From positions 620,001 through 684,000 of the forward strand of contig JAGMWG010000018.1 in NCBI GenBank assembly GCA_020744225.1: a stretch of DNA of 64,000 bases, given 5' to 3'. Shown piece after piece: positions 22,390-33,291 of this stretch. The notes beneath the pieces are model-generated. The model made no database searches and was not told where the DNA came from. It saw nothing but the letters and a program-made list of their open reading frames with translations. Made by a program: the position numbers and the translations under genes. Positions within the stretch are counted from its first letter, which is position 1; the number at the start of each line of letters is the position of its first letter. This stretch comes from Paraphoma chrysanthemicola. Taxonomy: Eukaryota; Ascomycota; Dothideomycetes; Pleosporales; Phaeosphaeriaceae.

Positions 22390-25300
22390 AGTAGAGTAAA
22401 ACCTGGGGTAAGGCTGAGATGCGGCGATGTGAGTGGGCGTGCTGCGCGAAAATCTGCAAGATAAGGGCAGACCCAATGGTGTGTGGTGTATCTCCGAGGA
22501 GGCGATATGCAACTCAACAGTCGACGGAAACGGCGTTCAAGAGTTAATCTTGTGCGAATTGAGGTGGTGAGTTAGGTTTTGTGGCAGGAACATGTTCTGG
22601 AGGCGGATCAGAGAGCAATGGCAGTCATGGGAAGCGTCAGGTCTTTATTCAAGGCTCCTTCACGAATTTTTACATGAGAGAAACTCGATGACTGGGTGCC
22701 TCATGCCCTTTGGACATGATGCCATCGGAAACTCTAATCCAAGCTTTTTGCAGACCCTGCTAGGCCATAGCTGGCCAGCACATCCCTGCTGCTGTCGCAA
22801 TTTTTGGGTCAGGAGGCAGGTGCGCACGGGCTGCCGCTGCTGTAAGCGTCCCTCGTGATCGCCCTGAAGCGTGCCGAGCGGTCGTGCGTGCCTGCAATCC
22901 AGACGTCAGGCTGTCGACAGAAGTCACCTCTCAGCTGTGAAGACGTTGCCAGCGCGCACCACCAGCGAAGCCCAGAGTTGCGCGTTGCGTGCGCTGACCG
23001 ACAATTCGATGACCATTGCTGCTCCACCTCCGTTTCAGCACGGTTTTCTTTGACCGACAGTGCCAATGCAACACAGTGGCTTGAAAGCCGGGCAACAAGC
23101 TGTGGCTCGCCGACGGCCTTTCATCCCAGAACGCATCATACTAACGCCAGCTCCACCGGAATGAAAACTCTGGGGTGCGGCGCTGCTCACCGCGCACTAC
23201 GGCATAGCACCCGCCGGACAACATCATTTGTTGACGCTGTCCTGAAGCGCGGTTCCCCGCATCCTGGCGTTGTGCCTGTCTCGAAGCGGCCACTCTGGGG
23301 ATGAGCAGTTGAGCATCTCCGTGGAAGAACACCACGCCGAGGGACCTCGTCGGCTACATCAAGGGCACGCCTGACCGTTTGCCTGCCGCCCCCTCTCGCC
23401 CTGAAATTGCTGCTTGTGCGCATTGCTAATTGTGCAACGTCTTCGACGGTCAGTCATCGCTGTCCTGCATCACGATTTATATGCCAAGCCGCCGGCGTTA
23501 GGTAATGCCTCGAAAATTTTATTGCAGCCGTCAACCAAGCAAACCATCGACTGGCGCCCGTGGTTCGACGGCTCCACATGCTCCTAGATTCTTTACAGCG
23601 TCTTTGCACACTTTGGCGATGTGGCCCGCTTTTCTTGAACCTTGCGTCCACTTCATGCCAACCGTGTGCGCACGTTTGAGGGGACCAGACTGTGCTTGAG
23701 GTACCAATTACTCGAGAATTACTCGAGAATTACTCGATTGCTACTTCTATTTACGCGGACTTTTATCCGAGATACTGTTTTGCAAGCCACTCCGGGACGG
23801 CGATGCCCGAACATGGACTTCTCATCCGTAACCTAGATTTCGCGCTCCGGTTGCAGTCAGATTCACCACCAAGCTGACATCTCACGATATCTCGCTAAGA
23901 CCTGGTGGTGCGCAAATCGAGGTCTGCAAAACCGGCAATCGCAGGGTAGCGCCAATCACGCTAGCTCCAATCAGGAAATAAATCGACAAACCATGCATAC
24001 TTGCCCTTCGTGCCCGTAGTGCCCTGTTCTTGAGTGTCACACATTCCCGGCTTGGAGACTTACTCCATCTGCCTCGTGTTTCCAACTGTTGACCGTGCCG
24101 GCTTGCTCAGCATGCCACGCGTTGCTCAGAGTCATCGCAACGAAATTCCGCAACTGTCGCCATCTAATGGGTTCAGAAACGTGCCATGTCGACAGAATGG
24201 CGCCACCAAACAACATCTCACCGCTTTACATGTTCTCATTGTGTCAAAAAATCGGGGCCTTGCATCGCGAAATTCAACATTGTTCCATCGTGCTTCGAGA
24301 ATGAACAGCACGGTGCTCCTCCTTGTGCTCCTCCCGCTGCCGGCTCAGGGTCGAGACTGGTTCGGATGCAGTCTAACGGCCCGACACCATTTGCACATCA
24401 CGAGGCTGCTGGCGTCGACGCTTCGTCTCTTTGTGAAATTGGTAGCCTTGGCCGGCGTTATTGATGCGGCTGAAGCTGCCCTTCCAGATTCTTCGTGTCG
24501 CGGCAATTCAAGGTCGGTGTTCGGACTCGCATCTGTTTTGTGCTCCGCACTCCGACGCGTACCCCGTTATTCAACAGTACAGAGTACGGGGTACTCCGAC
24601 GGCTTCTGAACTCAACATAACACGCTTTCGTCGAACAGGGTTATCCGGCGGGCATCTGGACAGCGCGCTTGCTTGTGTGATTCATACATTGCGTCTTCCT
24701 GAAGTCTGCGGATGGCTCATCGGCCTGTTTCCACACTCGGTTGGCAACTTGCTTGCCTGCCCTCTACTTCTCTCAATGCAGTCACGACGGACACATTCAA
24801 ATCCAGGCCTGCTCTTTGCTACTCTTCCAGTTCAAGTTCTAAAATCATCGTGTGTCAATTCATGTGTCGCCATTCTACTCCATTACGTTTCAGTTCATTA
24901 CATCCATTCATTCTCTTTCGCTTCCACATTCTTTCTCACCTATCCCCTTGCCAAATCTCTGCTTGATATGCTGAATCACAATTTCATCTATGCATCCACA
25001 TCGATAGACCCCTTGTCATCGCTCTTACTCGAACGGTGAGCGGGTACTGTGACAAACATCTCATTAAGAAAACTTGCTCGCGCAAACACGAAAATTGCGT
25101 CACAACTTGAAAAGCTGCATGGTACCTTGATGGCAAGTATGGCGGTGGACAGCAAGGTCACTCCACTCGCATACGTACAGCTACAAGGCATGCTGCAGGC
25201 AGTGTTTGGGACGTGGATCAGATAGTCAAGGTAGGAGAGTGGATACTGACTCCACTAGTAAGGTCGACAGAATCTGATAAAATTTGTCGGAAACCCTGGC

Positions 25301-25561
25301 TTGAACGCGATCGCCAGCGCAACGCGCAGGTTTCGAGATAATGCTTGAGTGATCAAGATGAATGTTGCGTGAATGCACAGGGGTGCTGCGTCAGGTGTTT
25401 TGGTACTCAGAAAACTTTCACTGAAATCACGCAGGCGCAACAGAAGAAATTTGGCATATGCGACAATTCTATTAGATCGTGCTATATGCCAGGTGGGACA
25501 TTATTCGTCCCCAATGTCCTCCCACGTCCCATCACACCATATCCTTGTCGTGAAGATTCGT
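22390..25561. other. Gene-poor stretch of 3.2 kb
   Basis: The longest gap in the window. Open frames up to ~190 codons overlap each other on both strands (24034-24609 and 24461-25039, forward), but none shows motifs, a signal peptide or splice logic. The arrestin promoter lies at its left end. A short tandem repeat is at 23707-23739. It may hold decayed mobile sequence or long non-coding transcripts; nothing is proven. Confidence 0.45.
23707..23739. repeat. Short tandem repeat, 11-bp unit x3
   Basis: The unit ATTACTCGAGA occurs twice exactly and a third time with its last two bases changed. Each unit contains CTCGAG, a palindrome. It lies in the gene-poor stretch. Confidence 0.8.
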
Positions 25562-26193
25562 TTACTCGTCATCCTCATCCGCCTCGTCGTTGACAACGTT
25601 GAAGAAGCGGAGCTCGTACACACCCTTGGAGGTGGAGACGACGCGGAGCCAGTCACGGAGCTGCTGCTTCTTGAGGAACTTCTTGGTGCTACACCTCTGT
25701 CAGCAAGTGTCCATCAATCTGCCTTGTCGCATTGCTCGACCACAGGCCGAGCATGTATGCCAGAGCCAACGTACAGGTACTTCAAGTAGCGGCCAGAGAA
25801 CTCCTGGTGCGCAATGACCTCGATCTTTCCATCGCCCTGCTGCGAGATGGCGATGGTGTCACCAAGGTTTCCGGTACGGCCTTCAACCTTGATGCGGTCG
25901 TGCAGGAACTTCTCGAAAGCCTGGATGTCGAAGATTTTGTCGTTGACGGGCTGCGAGCAGTTGATGATGAACTGTTCCCATATGTTAGCACCCATGCTTC
26001 ACAACTTCTGCGCATCTATTTGCGCAATGACGGAGGTTAAACATACCTTCTTGGTGACCTTCTGGCCCTTCTTCGCCGCAGCGGATTTCTTCTACATGTT
26101 GCAAAGTACTTAGCCTACTGTTCTATGCGTGAGGGAGCGCAGTGCTCAGCCCAGCGGACAGCAAAGCAGTGTACGTACGGTTGAGGGAGCCAT
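25562..26193 (-). CDS. RPL22: 60S ribosomal protein eL22
   Basis: Four exons (26179-26193, 26047-26091, 25775-25971, 25562-25688) separated by introns of 87, 75 and 86 nt encode 127 aa, the usual eL22 length. The first exon carries only the five codons MAPST. Diagnostic segments are KVTKKFIINCSQPVND, FLHDRIKVEGRTGNLG, SGRYLKYLTKKFLKK and VYELRFFNVVND, with an acidic tail. It is a structural protein of the large cytosolic ribosomal subunit. The 5'-clustered introns, longer than the local norm, are common in ribosomal protein genes. Confidence 0.96.
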
Positions 26194-26524
26194 TGTATGG
26201 GTGGTGTAAGAGCGCAAAGAAGTGGATATCCTGCGCAATGTGTGATGTGTGGTTGTGAGGGAGTGTCGTGCTTGGGAACTCGCGATCGGCCGCTCGGCTG
26301 TAAAATTGTGGTGGTGCGCGCTAGAGACGCGTTGGGAAAGATGGCGCCAAGAGTTCGAACAGGCGGGGCAAGTGGTGATTGGTCGTATTCGTGTCCACCA
26401 CAACCACAAAACCACTCTCATGCGAATGATCTACCATATGATGATACCAGGTTGTTAATGTGACGCACCTTTACATACGAGCCGTGCGACTCTTCTCTTC
26501 TTCGACACTTCATCAAGGTACATT

Positions 26525-27592
26525 ATGTACCTGGAGCCTGGCAGTCCCATTCGATCTCCCATTGTATTTCACTCGAGGTATCGGCGTGACAAGACATCGA
26601 ACAAGCCATTCACCGAGTGGTTTGAGCACTGTATGATGTCTTCAGATTTCCAGCAGCTGCTTGCAGCAGCAAATAGCTTGCTACACCAATCAATATCCAG
26701 CATGTATATCATACGCTCGCATTCTCCTATGCTGCGAGACCATACCATCTTTAGAGTCTGCCCGGCTGTATGTCTCCATCCGCATCCGAGCCACATTTCA
26801 CTCTAGGAATCTTTCTTCCCCCCGAGTGGGTTTTTTAAGCCAACTTAGCGAAGCCTGGTACAGAGAGCTTCGACTTCAGTCCATCAACCTCACAATTCCT
26901 GCACGCTGACCAGCTCTCCGATCTCGGACGTCAGTGCGACGCCGCGGACAATGATAGTACGATAAAGCACTACACACTAACGTCTCTCGATGGTCAAGTC
27001 CAGAAACTCTCGCTACCTTCACTTGAAACAAGCCATGGTCCTCCAGACGCATGGCCACTTTCCTATCGCATAGCGTACCGGAATGTCTTCCAGCTTTGTC
27101 TTGATCTGAAAAGCTCGATCTTCCAAGGCCCACGCATCCGTTCCGCTGTCTACATTGCAGCCAAAGGGCAGCGTCCAGTTGACCCTGAGCCATCTCTTGA
27201 CTCTCTCGGGCCACAATTGACCGAGTGGAATAAACAGTGGCACGCCAGCCAAATCAAAAGTACAATGCCACATGCCATTCGACGCAAGCAAGATAGCTCT
27301 AGCTATCGCTGGCAACGATGGGTTAGCAGGACTTATTTGTCCGCCGATGACACAAGAACACCAGGCAGCTTTGGTAGGCAGACAGCTCGTCAAGAACGAA
27401 CAATGGCTGAATGAGGATATGTGGTATGGATTGCGCTGGCTTTGTTCGACGAGGAAGTGGGAGTGGAAGGAACGGTGTGTGGAGCAAGTACTTCCTGGTG
27501 AGGAAGGTTCGTTTGGATGGGATGACGAGGGGAATTCGGGGTCGGTGTTCTATGTTAGAGTGGATGATACTGGGGAAGTGAGGGGCAAGTAG
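26525..27592 (+). CDS. Possible multi-exon gene of unresolved structure
   Basis: Several open frames line up on the forward strand: 26525-26806 (starts MYLEPGSPIRSP, has a GTATGT donor at about 26768), an ATG-less frame open from about 26836 to 27414, and 27272-27592 (ends ...WLCSTRKWEWKERC...). Protein-like composition suggests one spliced gene of ~300 aa, but I could not find splice sites joining all three cleanly. The reverse strand is also open over 27019-27393. No domain is recognised. Treat the coordinates as a locus, not a model. Confidence 0.3.
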
Positions 27593-27835
27593 AAGGGGTG
27601 GATGGTTTTGGTGACAATCCCTTGCTTGCATTATTTAGGAAGTTCAGAAGGAAGTTTATTTAAGTTGATGGAATATTCCTTTGGTATTGTGATTGATAGT
27701 TGTTTTTGCCATACGTTTCCAGCATTTCTTCTCCTCGTATCCTTCGATTAGCTTTCAGTCTTCAAGACTCTACGGTGAAGATACAGCCCTCAGTGATCTG
27801 TATTCCAACTTGAGTGCCTCGCAGCCATCCTAGCG

Positions 27836-29566
27836 TCAACCGCCCTGCGTCGCCTTTGCACGTCGCTCGTTAGCCCACCGCTTGCTATCCCTCATCTTCT
27901 TCGTCTGCTCAGCCTGAATCTTATCCTGCTCCGCCTTAGACATCGGCTTCTTCCCCTTCATCTTCGCCTCATCCAGCTCGCGGCGCATCTTCGCCTTTGA
28001 CTTCTGAGCCTGACGCTCGGCTTGCTTTTGCTGCGCTGCTAGCTGCTCCCGCATCTGAGCGACAAACTTTGCGGCACGCTCATTTTCCTCGCCCTTCTGG
28101 CGGTTCCAAACATGCTCAGATTCAGTGACCGCAGCCTGCCAGTACGGTCCCTTTGGGCAACTGCCCGTCCGCGCAGGACCGATCAAGTTGGAGTCCGACT
28201 GCGTGATGTCGCCATAGACGACCTGGAACTGCGCTTTTTCTTCAGGCTCGTTCTCGTAGAAGCCGAATCGATACTCCGGGCAGTACCAGAGCTGGTTCTG
28301 CGGGATCCACACGCAGTACAACGACACCTTGGGCGTGCAGAAGAGCCACTGGCCAAAGTACGCAACCGAGACGAAGACGCTCTTCGTGGAAGTCTCGACC
28401 CATTGGTAGTAGTTGTCAACCATTCGCGTGCCGGTTTGATCAATCATCTTCGGTGAAGCGTAATAGTGTGGATCAAAGCCAGGAGCTGTGGCAGGGCTAT
28501 GTGGCGCGGGCAGTGGTAGTTCGGGGTAGACAGGGTATTTTGGAAGGTTGAGAAGGCATGCGGTGTTGACCTCCACAATTGTAAGGTAAGGGACGTGGTC
28601 GCGATTGATCTCAGCCACGATGTTGTCCGTGATAGGAGTTACTTCGCGATCCGAAGCCTGAAAAGGTTTTCGACGCACGCGATTCCGCTTCATCGCTGAG
28701 CGACGCATCTCAGCATCCTGCTCGCGAGTAGTGGTGACAGATAGGATTTTGCCAGAAGAAGTTTGTGTTCCGATCGATCTAAAAGAAACGATATCAGTCG
28801 ACGTCTCTTCGTCAGCATACTTCAGCTTGACCGGGGCAATTGTATCGGTCTGCACGCTGCTGGTGGTATAGTTGGTAGCCGCAATGGTCGAGCTTGCTTG
28901 ATCGATATATTTTGGCTTGGACTCTGAGACTGTTTGTGTTCCTGTGCCGCGAGTTGCAGGCTTTGTCTCGATCTTGTGGTAGTAGTGGTGAATCGGCTTC
29001 TCCACATAAACAACCTTGGTGACTTGCTCGTACTGGACCTTTGGCTTGGAGGTCCAGTTGATGGAAAATGCGGAGATATCGCAGATGCTCTCCGGATTGG
29101 TAGGTGGTTTGAGTGCGGTGCGGATGACGATGTAACCACAAAGTGCCACGAGTGGTAGCACAAGCAGCTTGCGGTCGATGATGTAGATGACGAGGACAGC
29201 AATCACGGCGTAGAGAAGGTACTCGTGAGAGATATGAAGAGGGTCATCAGTCTCATCAGCGTATCGAGCCCAATCAGGAGGACGCTTGTCGCGATCATGT
29301 TCTACAAGATGATTAGACCCGGCGCATGCAAAGATTAATCATGGTGTTGACTTACCCTGATCTTGACCCTCGTCATCTCCAGAGCCATATCCTGAGTCAC
29401 AACCCATCTTGGAATAGACGCTGCCAGCAGATTGGACCGAGTCGGTGGACAGGGACCGAGCACGGACAGTGGCAGTGTTCGGCGAAGTAGTCTTCAAGGC
29501 GTTGGCGAGCGCCATACAGAAGTTGACGGTGTCGATCGCAGTGTTCACAGCGAAAAGTGATGGCAT
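27836..29566 (-). CDS. Fungal membrane protein with spaced TQT motifs and coiled-coil tail
   Basis: Exons 29356-29566 and 27836-29301, joined across a 54-nt intron (GTAAGT...CTTGTAG), give 558 aa from ATG 29566. The N terminus is Ser/Gly-rich. Residues ~100-135 form one or two hydrophobic segments (YAVIAVLVIYII, then LLVLPLVALCGYIVI) that should span a membrane. Next comes a probably disordered stretch with TQT-type motifs at 192-194 (TQT), 220-222 (VQT) and 249-251 (TQT). A folded aromatic region follows (YYQWVETSTKSVFVSVAYFG). The last ~120 residues are Lys/Glu/Gln-rich coiled coil. No named family. Dynein light chain LC8 commonly binds TQT motifs; whether it does here is inference. Confidence 0.75.
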
Positions 29567-30191
29567 CTTGATATCGTTGGAGTCGTAGGTTGGAAGCCAA
29601 TTGATAAGGGTGAAACAATGTGTCGAAAGACGTGCGGCTGGGCAGAAGCTTGAGTTGAGTGATCAAGTTGACTGTGCAGGCTGTGTTGTGCTGCTGAGTG
29701 GGAGGGGGTCAGGGGACTTTTGTATTCGGGGTCCTGGATCTGGCACTAGTGGGGAGTGATGCGCTTCCGTTTAGATCACGATGCTTGGCATGGTGTTGCC
29801 GTGAAAGATCCGCCGGCGCAGCCAGTTGCTGCGGCGACGTACGAGCCATCACGAGCAAACGGGCCAGCAGTACCATGATGGGGGATATCAGTGAAAGTAT
29901 GGCGTTACTGAGCTCAATGGGATTCGAGATGACAGGAGGTCGCAGATCTCACAGAGGAGGCAGTAGTAGTGGAGGTGCCCGGAAACATCATCATCCTCCT
30001 TGTTCTCAACGACCATAAATATGCTGGGCTATGAATCACCTCAGCCAATTCCTCTGGTTTAGTAATAAGCGTCGCTGTACTTGAATTGGTCTAAAGTGGT
30101 TCAGATCAACATTGCACTACATCATCCCCATTGTGGATGCCAAAAAATAATAATGTATCATCACATCTTATCTATCACGCCGTCAGCCCAG
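29567..30191. other. Intergenic stretch, no gene seen
   Basis: About 0.6 kb upstream of the membrane protein gene, holding its promoter and the 3' flank of the oxygenase gene. A forward frame of 106 codons (29698-30018) has no recognisable features. Confidence 0.45.
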
Positions 30192-31385
30192 CTACCCCGA
30201 CCCCTTTCCATTCGCCTTCGCCTTCTCGATCCCTCTCCTCTGCTTCTCCCTCTCCGCTACATCGATATTGATATTATAATGCTTCCTCCTAATCCCCTCA
30301 TACATCTGCCCCGCCGTCACACCCTTGATCCCCTCCTCCCACTTCCCCGTAACCTCCGTCTCCAACTCCTCCGAGTCCACAATCACCGGCTCATCCGCCC
30401 TAAGCACAAACACAATCGAGAAACGATACCGTCCCACATCACCCTCTGGCAACGCTGCCCTCTTATCACTGTCGCCTGTCGGTAGCCCGTAACTCACAAC
30501 CTGATGTCCACCCGCTCCATACCGATTGTTACTCAGCCGCTCAAGTTGTCGTCCAACAAGTAAACTCGCGCCCTTCATCCCCGCAGCAGCAACTTCCCTC
30601 TCGACTTCAAACCAGCCATGTCCATCCCAGACCTCCAGGCCAGGCACATTCCCAACTACAACAGACAAAAGCCCGAGATCAGAATGCGGTTCCGCAACAA
30701 CTTTCGCATCCCAGCCTTCATATCTAAACAAGCGCAACATCGTCGCCGTCTTCCCCTCCTCACGCGCCGGCATATCCTTACACCGGCCAACGAATTTCCT
30801 CATCCCGGCGTGTTCAGTATCCGGTAGACCAAGCGACGTGGATATCCGCCCGAGCGCACAATCACAATACGCGCCCATGAGGTCCCAGTACGTTTTCGCG
30901 GGCCCGCGCAGGATGTCGGGACAGTACTCGAGGGTGCGCAGGGTGATGAATTCTTTCTCGCCGCGGATTTTGGACCATCCTTCTTCGGACTTGAGTTTGT
31001 GCTTCCATTGTGCTTTTTCCGTGTCGGGGAGGCGGAAGAAGGCTTGGCTGGCGGCGAAGAGGGCTTCGTAGGCGAGTTGCAGGGGATGGGGACCTGGTAT
31101 TGGCGCTGGGTTTGTGTTATTGGTGGCTGGATGTTGTGCTGGGTCCTGCGGTTGTGGGAAGGTGATGGTGGTCCAGCCGAGGGTTGGGAGGGAGTGTTGG
31201 TGTTCTGGCAGGACGAGGGCAAGGGGAGATGGGATCAAAGATGGGCGTGTGTCGGGGATAGGCTGTTGTTGGATTTGTTTGCCAGGATGTTTCGAGCCGG
31301 GTCTTCGCTTTGAGCGGAAGCGCGAGATGATGTTTGAGATGGAGAAGGCGTGGTCAGATGACTTGGAGGGGACTATGACCGCCAT
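30192..31385 (-). CDS. 2-oxoglutarate/Fe(II)-dependent oxygenase, isopenicillin N synthase-like
   Basis: An intronless 397-aa frame starts at ATG 31385. The C-terminal jelly-roll carries the iron ligands H234-S-D236 (AEPHSDLGLLSVVVG), a candidate distal H294 (AGGHQVVSYG) and R321 (YRFSIVF) for 2-oxoglutarate. The N-terminal ~100 residues are Pro-rich, followed by a helical DIOX_N-like part (ALFAASQAFFRLPDTEKAQWK). These enzymes hydroxylate or oxidise small molecules. The substrate is unknown, and no biosynthetic backbone gene is nearby to suggest one. The C terminus is Lys-rich. It is in tandem with IBA57, with 256 bp between. Confidence 0.85.
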   Translation of the reverse strand: MAVIVPSKSSDHAFSISNIISRFRSKRRPGSKHPGKQIQQQPIPDTRPSLIPSPLALVLPEHQHSLPTLGWTTITFPQPQDPAQHPATNNTNPAPIPGPHPLQLAYEALFAASQAFFRLPDTEKAQWKHKLKSEEGWSKIRGEKEFITLRTLEYCPDILRGPAKTYWDLMGAYCDCALGRISTSLGLPDTEHAGMRKFVGRCKDMPAREEGKTATMLRLFRYEGWDAKVVAEPHSDLGLLSVVVGNVPGLEVWDGHGWFEVEREVAAAGMKGASLLVGRQLERLSNNRYGAGGHQVVSYGLPTGDSDKRAALPEGDVGRYRFSIVFVLRADEPVIVDSEELETEVTGKWEEGIKGVTAGQMYEGIRRKHYNINIDVAEREKQRRGIEKAKANGKGSG

Positions 31386-31641
31386 GTTGGAGAACCTTCT
31401 GGGATTTCAGAAGCACTGAGAAATGGACCTTGTCTTCTGCGTGAACAGTTATGTATCACAATTTAGATGTTCACGATTGCGTTTCTGATAAGTGAAGAAG
31501 AGGTGGTGTAGGTTGAAGTGCAAGGCAAGTGACGTCGATGCTCAGCCACACCGCACAGCCCCGCCGGTCAGCTCATTGCGTTCGCAAGGCGTTCACATCA
31601 AACTATGGCATGCTGCAAATTGAAGAAAGTATGCATAGCCA

Positions 31642-32994
31642 TTACTCTAGTTCTGCGCTATCCTGCTCCCTTGTATTCATGATTTTCTTCCGATCTTCAC
31701 GATCCCAAAGCACCTGCTTCCTCTTGACGAACCAATCCTGCAGCACGGGCTCAACCTTGACCACCTCCCCATTGACATCCACGCCATATTGCGCACCAGG
31801 TTTGTATGTTCCGCCCTCAGCACTAATACGCATAGGCGTCATGTTTTCAAGTCTGCAGAGTGCAAGTCCTACATTCCCAATAGCTGCGACGATCTTGCCA
31901 GTCGCGCGACCTTTTTTCATGCTGCCAGAATCATCGAGAGTCTTGATGTCTGCATTTGGTAACGGTTCGGGAGAGAAAGATGGGTCAAATTTTGTAATTT
32001 TGGTGGCGTCTTGCAGGACATGTGCGTCTTTTGAATGAAGGCGAATCGGCAGTATGCGCTTTCTGACGACGCCTGTGTGTTTCGTCCGGATAGTAAGTTC
32101 TTGACCAACATAGCAGCCTTTCTTGAAATCAATGCCACCATTTAGGTCGATGTTGCATTCCATTGGCAGGGCGGCTTCTCGTGGTATGTCCACCTGGCCT
32201 TCTGGCACACCATGCAGGTACCGCTGAATGTGGTATTGCTTCGTATCCACTGGCTGCACGCCATCTGCAATTGTATCACGGTCTGCATTTGCTAGGTAGC
32301 GGTACAGCCCTGGAGCGCGAGGGTCTTCAAGGCCCGCAATCTCAGACCACTCCTGCACCTTCTCGTGCGCGCCTCCCCATGCAGCCCACACGCGTATGCC
32401 CTCTGCTCCGTCCTCGGGCACATCCTTGATTGCGATCTTGCTCCGCAGCTTATGTTTCTTCAGGTGTTTCTTCAACGTTTCCACCTCATTCACATCGACC
32501 TCGATGTAGCATGCCCAATTTCCTTCCTTTGCGACCAGTTCCGGCCATACCCAGACGAAGACGTCCCACAGCACTCTCCCTCGCGCATCGAGAAAGGCTG
32601 AGTAAAAAGGCGAAAGGCGAGTCGAGTCCACATTATTTGTGATGAGACCGTGCAGGAACTTTGGCGCGTCGGCGCCGGAGAGCGATATAAGCCGGCGATG
32701 TGGCAGAGGCGCGATGCCAGAGGCGACGAACTGCGGGGTAGACGTTTCGGTGGAGTTGAATCGCTGAGATGGGTAGGATCTGGGTAGCATGCGAATGCCT
32801 TCTTTTAGGACGATCGGTCGTTGTGCTGGGCGTAGACCTCGTTGTAGTGGGAGTGGTCGACTTTGCGATGACGCAGTGGTGATTGCGCGATCTGTTGCCC
32901 AAAGTGCTCTTCTAGATGGGCGTGCGCTGTTCAAACACGAGTCGCAGACATATAGGCTTTGCCTTCGAGGCGTTAAGACTGTTCGTGGGACCAT
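31642..32994 (-). CDS. IBA57: Iron-sulfur cluster assembly factor IBA57 (CAF17), mitochondrial
   Basis: 450 aa from ATG 32994 (MVPRTVLTPRR). An upstream ATG-less or alternative start would add 13 residues. The Arg-rich, acid-poor N terminus fits a mitochondrial presequence. The body is a folate-binding GcvT-like fold (SLSGADAPKFLHGLITNN) with the diagnostic KGCYVGQE motif, including its conserved Cys, near residue 290. IBA57 works with ISA1 and ISA2 to build [4Fe-4S] clusters for mitochondrial enzymes such as aconitase and lipoate synthase. Length and motifs match fungal homologs. Confidence 0.92.
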   Translation of the reverse strand: MVPRTVLTPRRQSLYVCDSCLNSARPSRRALWATDRAITTASSQSRPLPLQRGLRPAQRPIVLKEGIRMLPRSYPSQRFNSTETSTPQFVASGIAPLPHRRLISLSGADAPKFLHGLITNNVDSTRLSPFYSAFLDARGRVLWDVFVWVWPELVAKEGNWACYIEVDVNEVETLKKHLKKHKLRSKIAIKDVPEDGAEGIRVWAAWGGAHEKVQEWSEIAGLEDPRAPGLYRYLANADRDTIADGVQPVDTKQYHIQRYLHGVPEGQVDIPREAALPMECNIDLNGGIDFKKGCYVGQELTIRTKHTGVVRKRILPIRLHSKDAHVLQDATKITKFDPSFSPEPLPNADIKTLDDSGSMKKGRATGKIVAAIGNVGLALCRLENMTPMRISAEGGTYKPGAQYGVDVNGEVVKVEPVLQDWFVKRKQVLWDREDRKKIMNTREQDSAELE

Positions 32995-33291
32995 CTTGAT
33001 GGCCTTTGTTGTGTCATTGAAGTGGTGCAGCATGTCGAGATCCCATAGAAGCTGCCTCGGCGTTTACAAACTTAAAATCCGGTTAGCCAGTTCAAGCCAC
33101 ATGGAGCATTCTTGGACACAGAGCTGTAATAATACTATCTAGAACGCCACCAATGCTTGCTTCATAGCGCGGTGAGGACATGCCTCTCATCATAGAGTAC
33201 ATCGATAAAAATACCCAATAAACGCCAAGGCTCAGGAGCATGAGCTATCCTGAATAGTGTCCGCACCCCTTGCCTTACCGCGAACTGATAC

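Noticed and set aside
24034..25039. Two overlapping forward frames of about 190 codons
   Set aside because: No conserved motifs, no splice logic, and overlapping frames on both strands; treated as chance.
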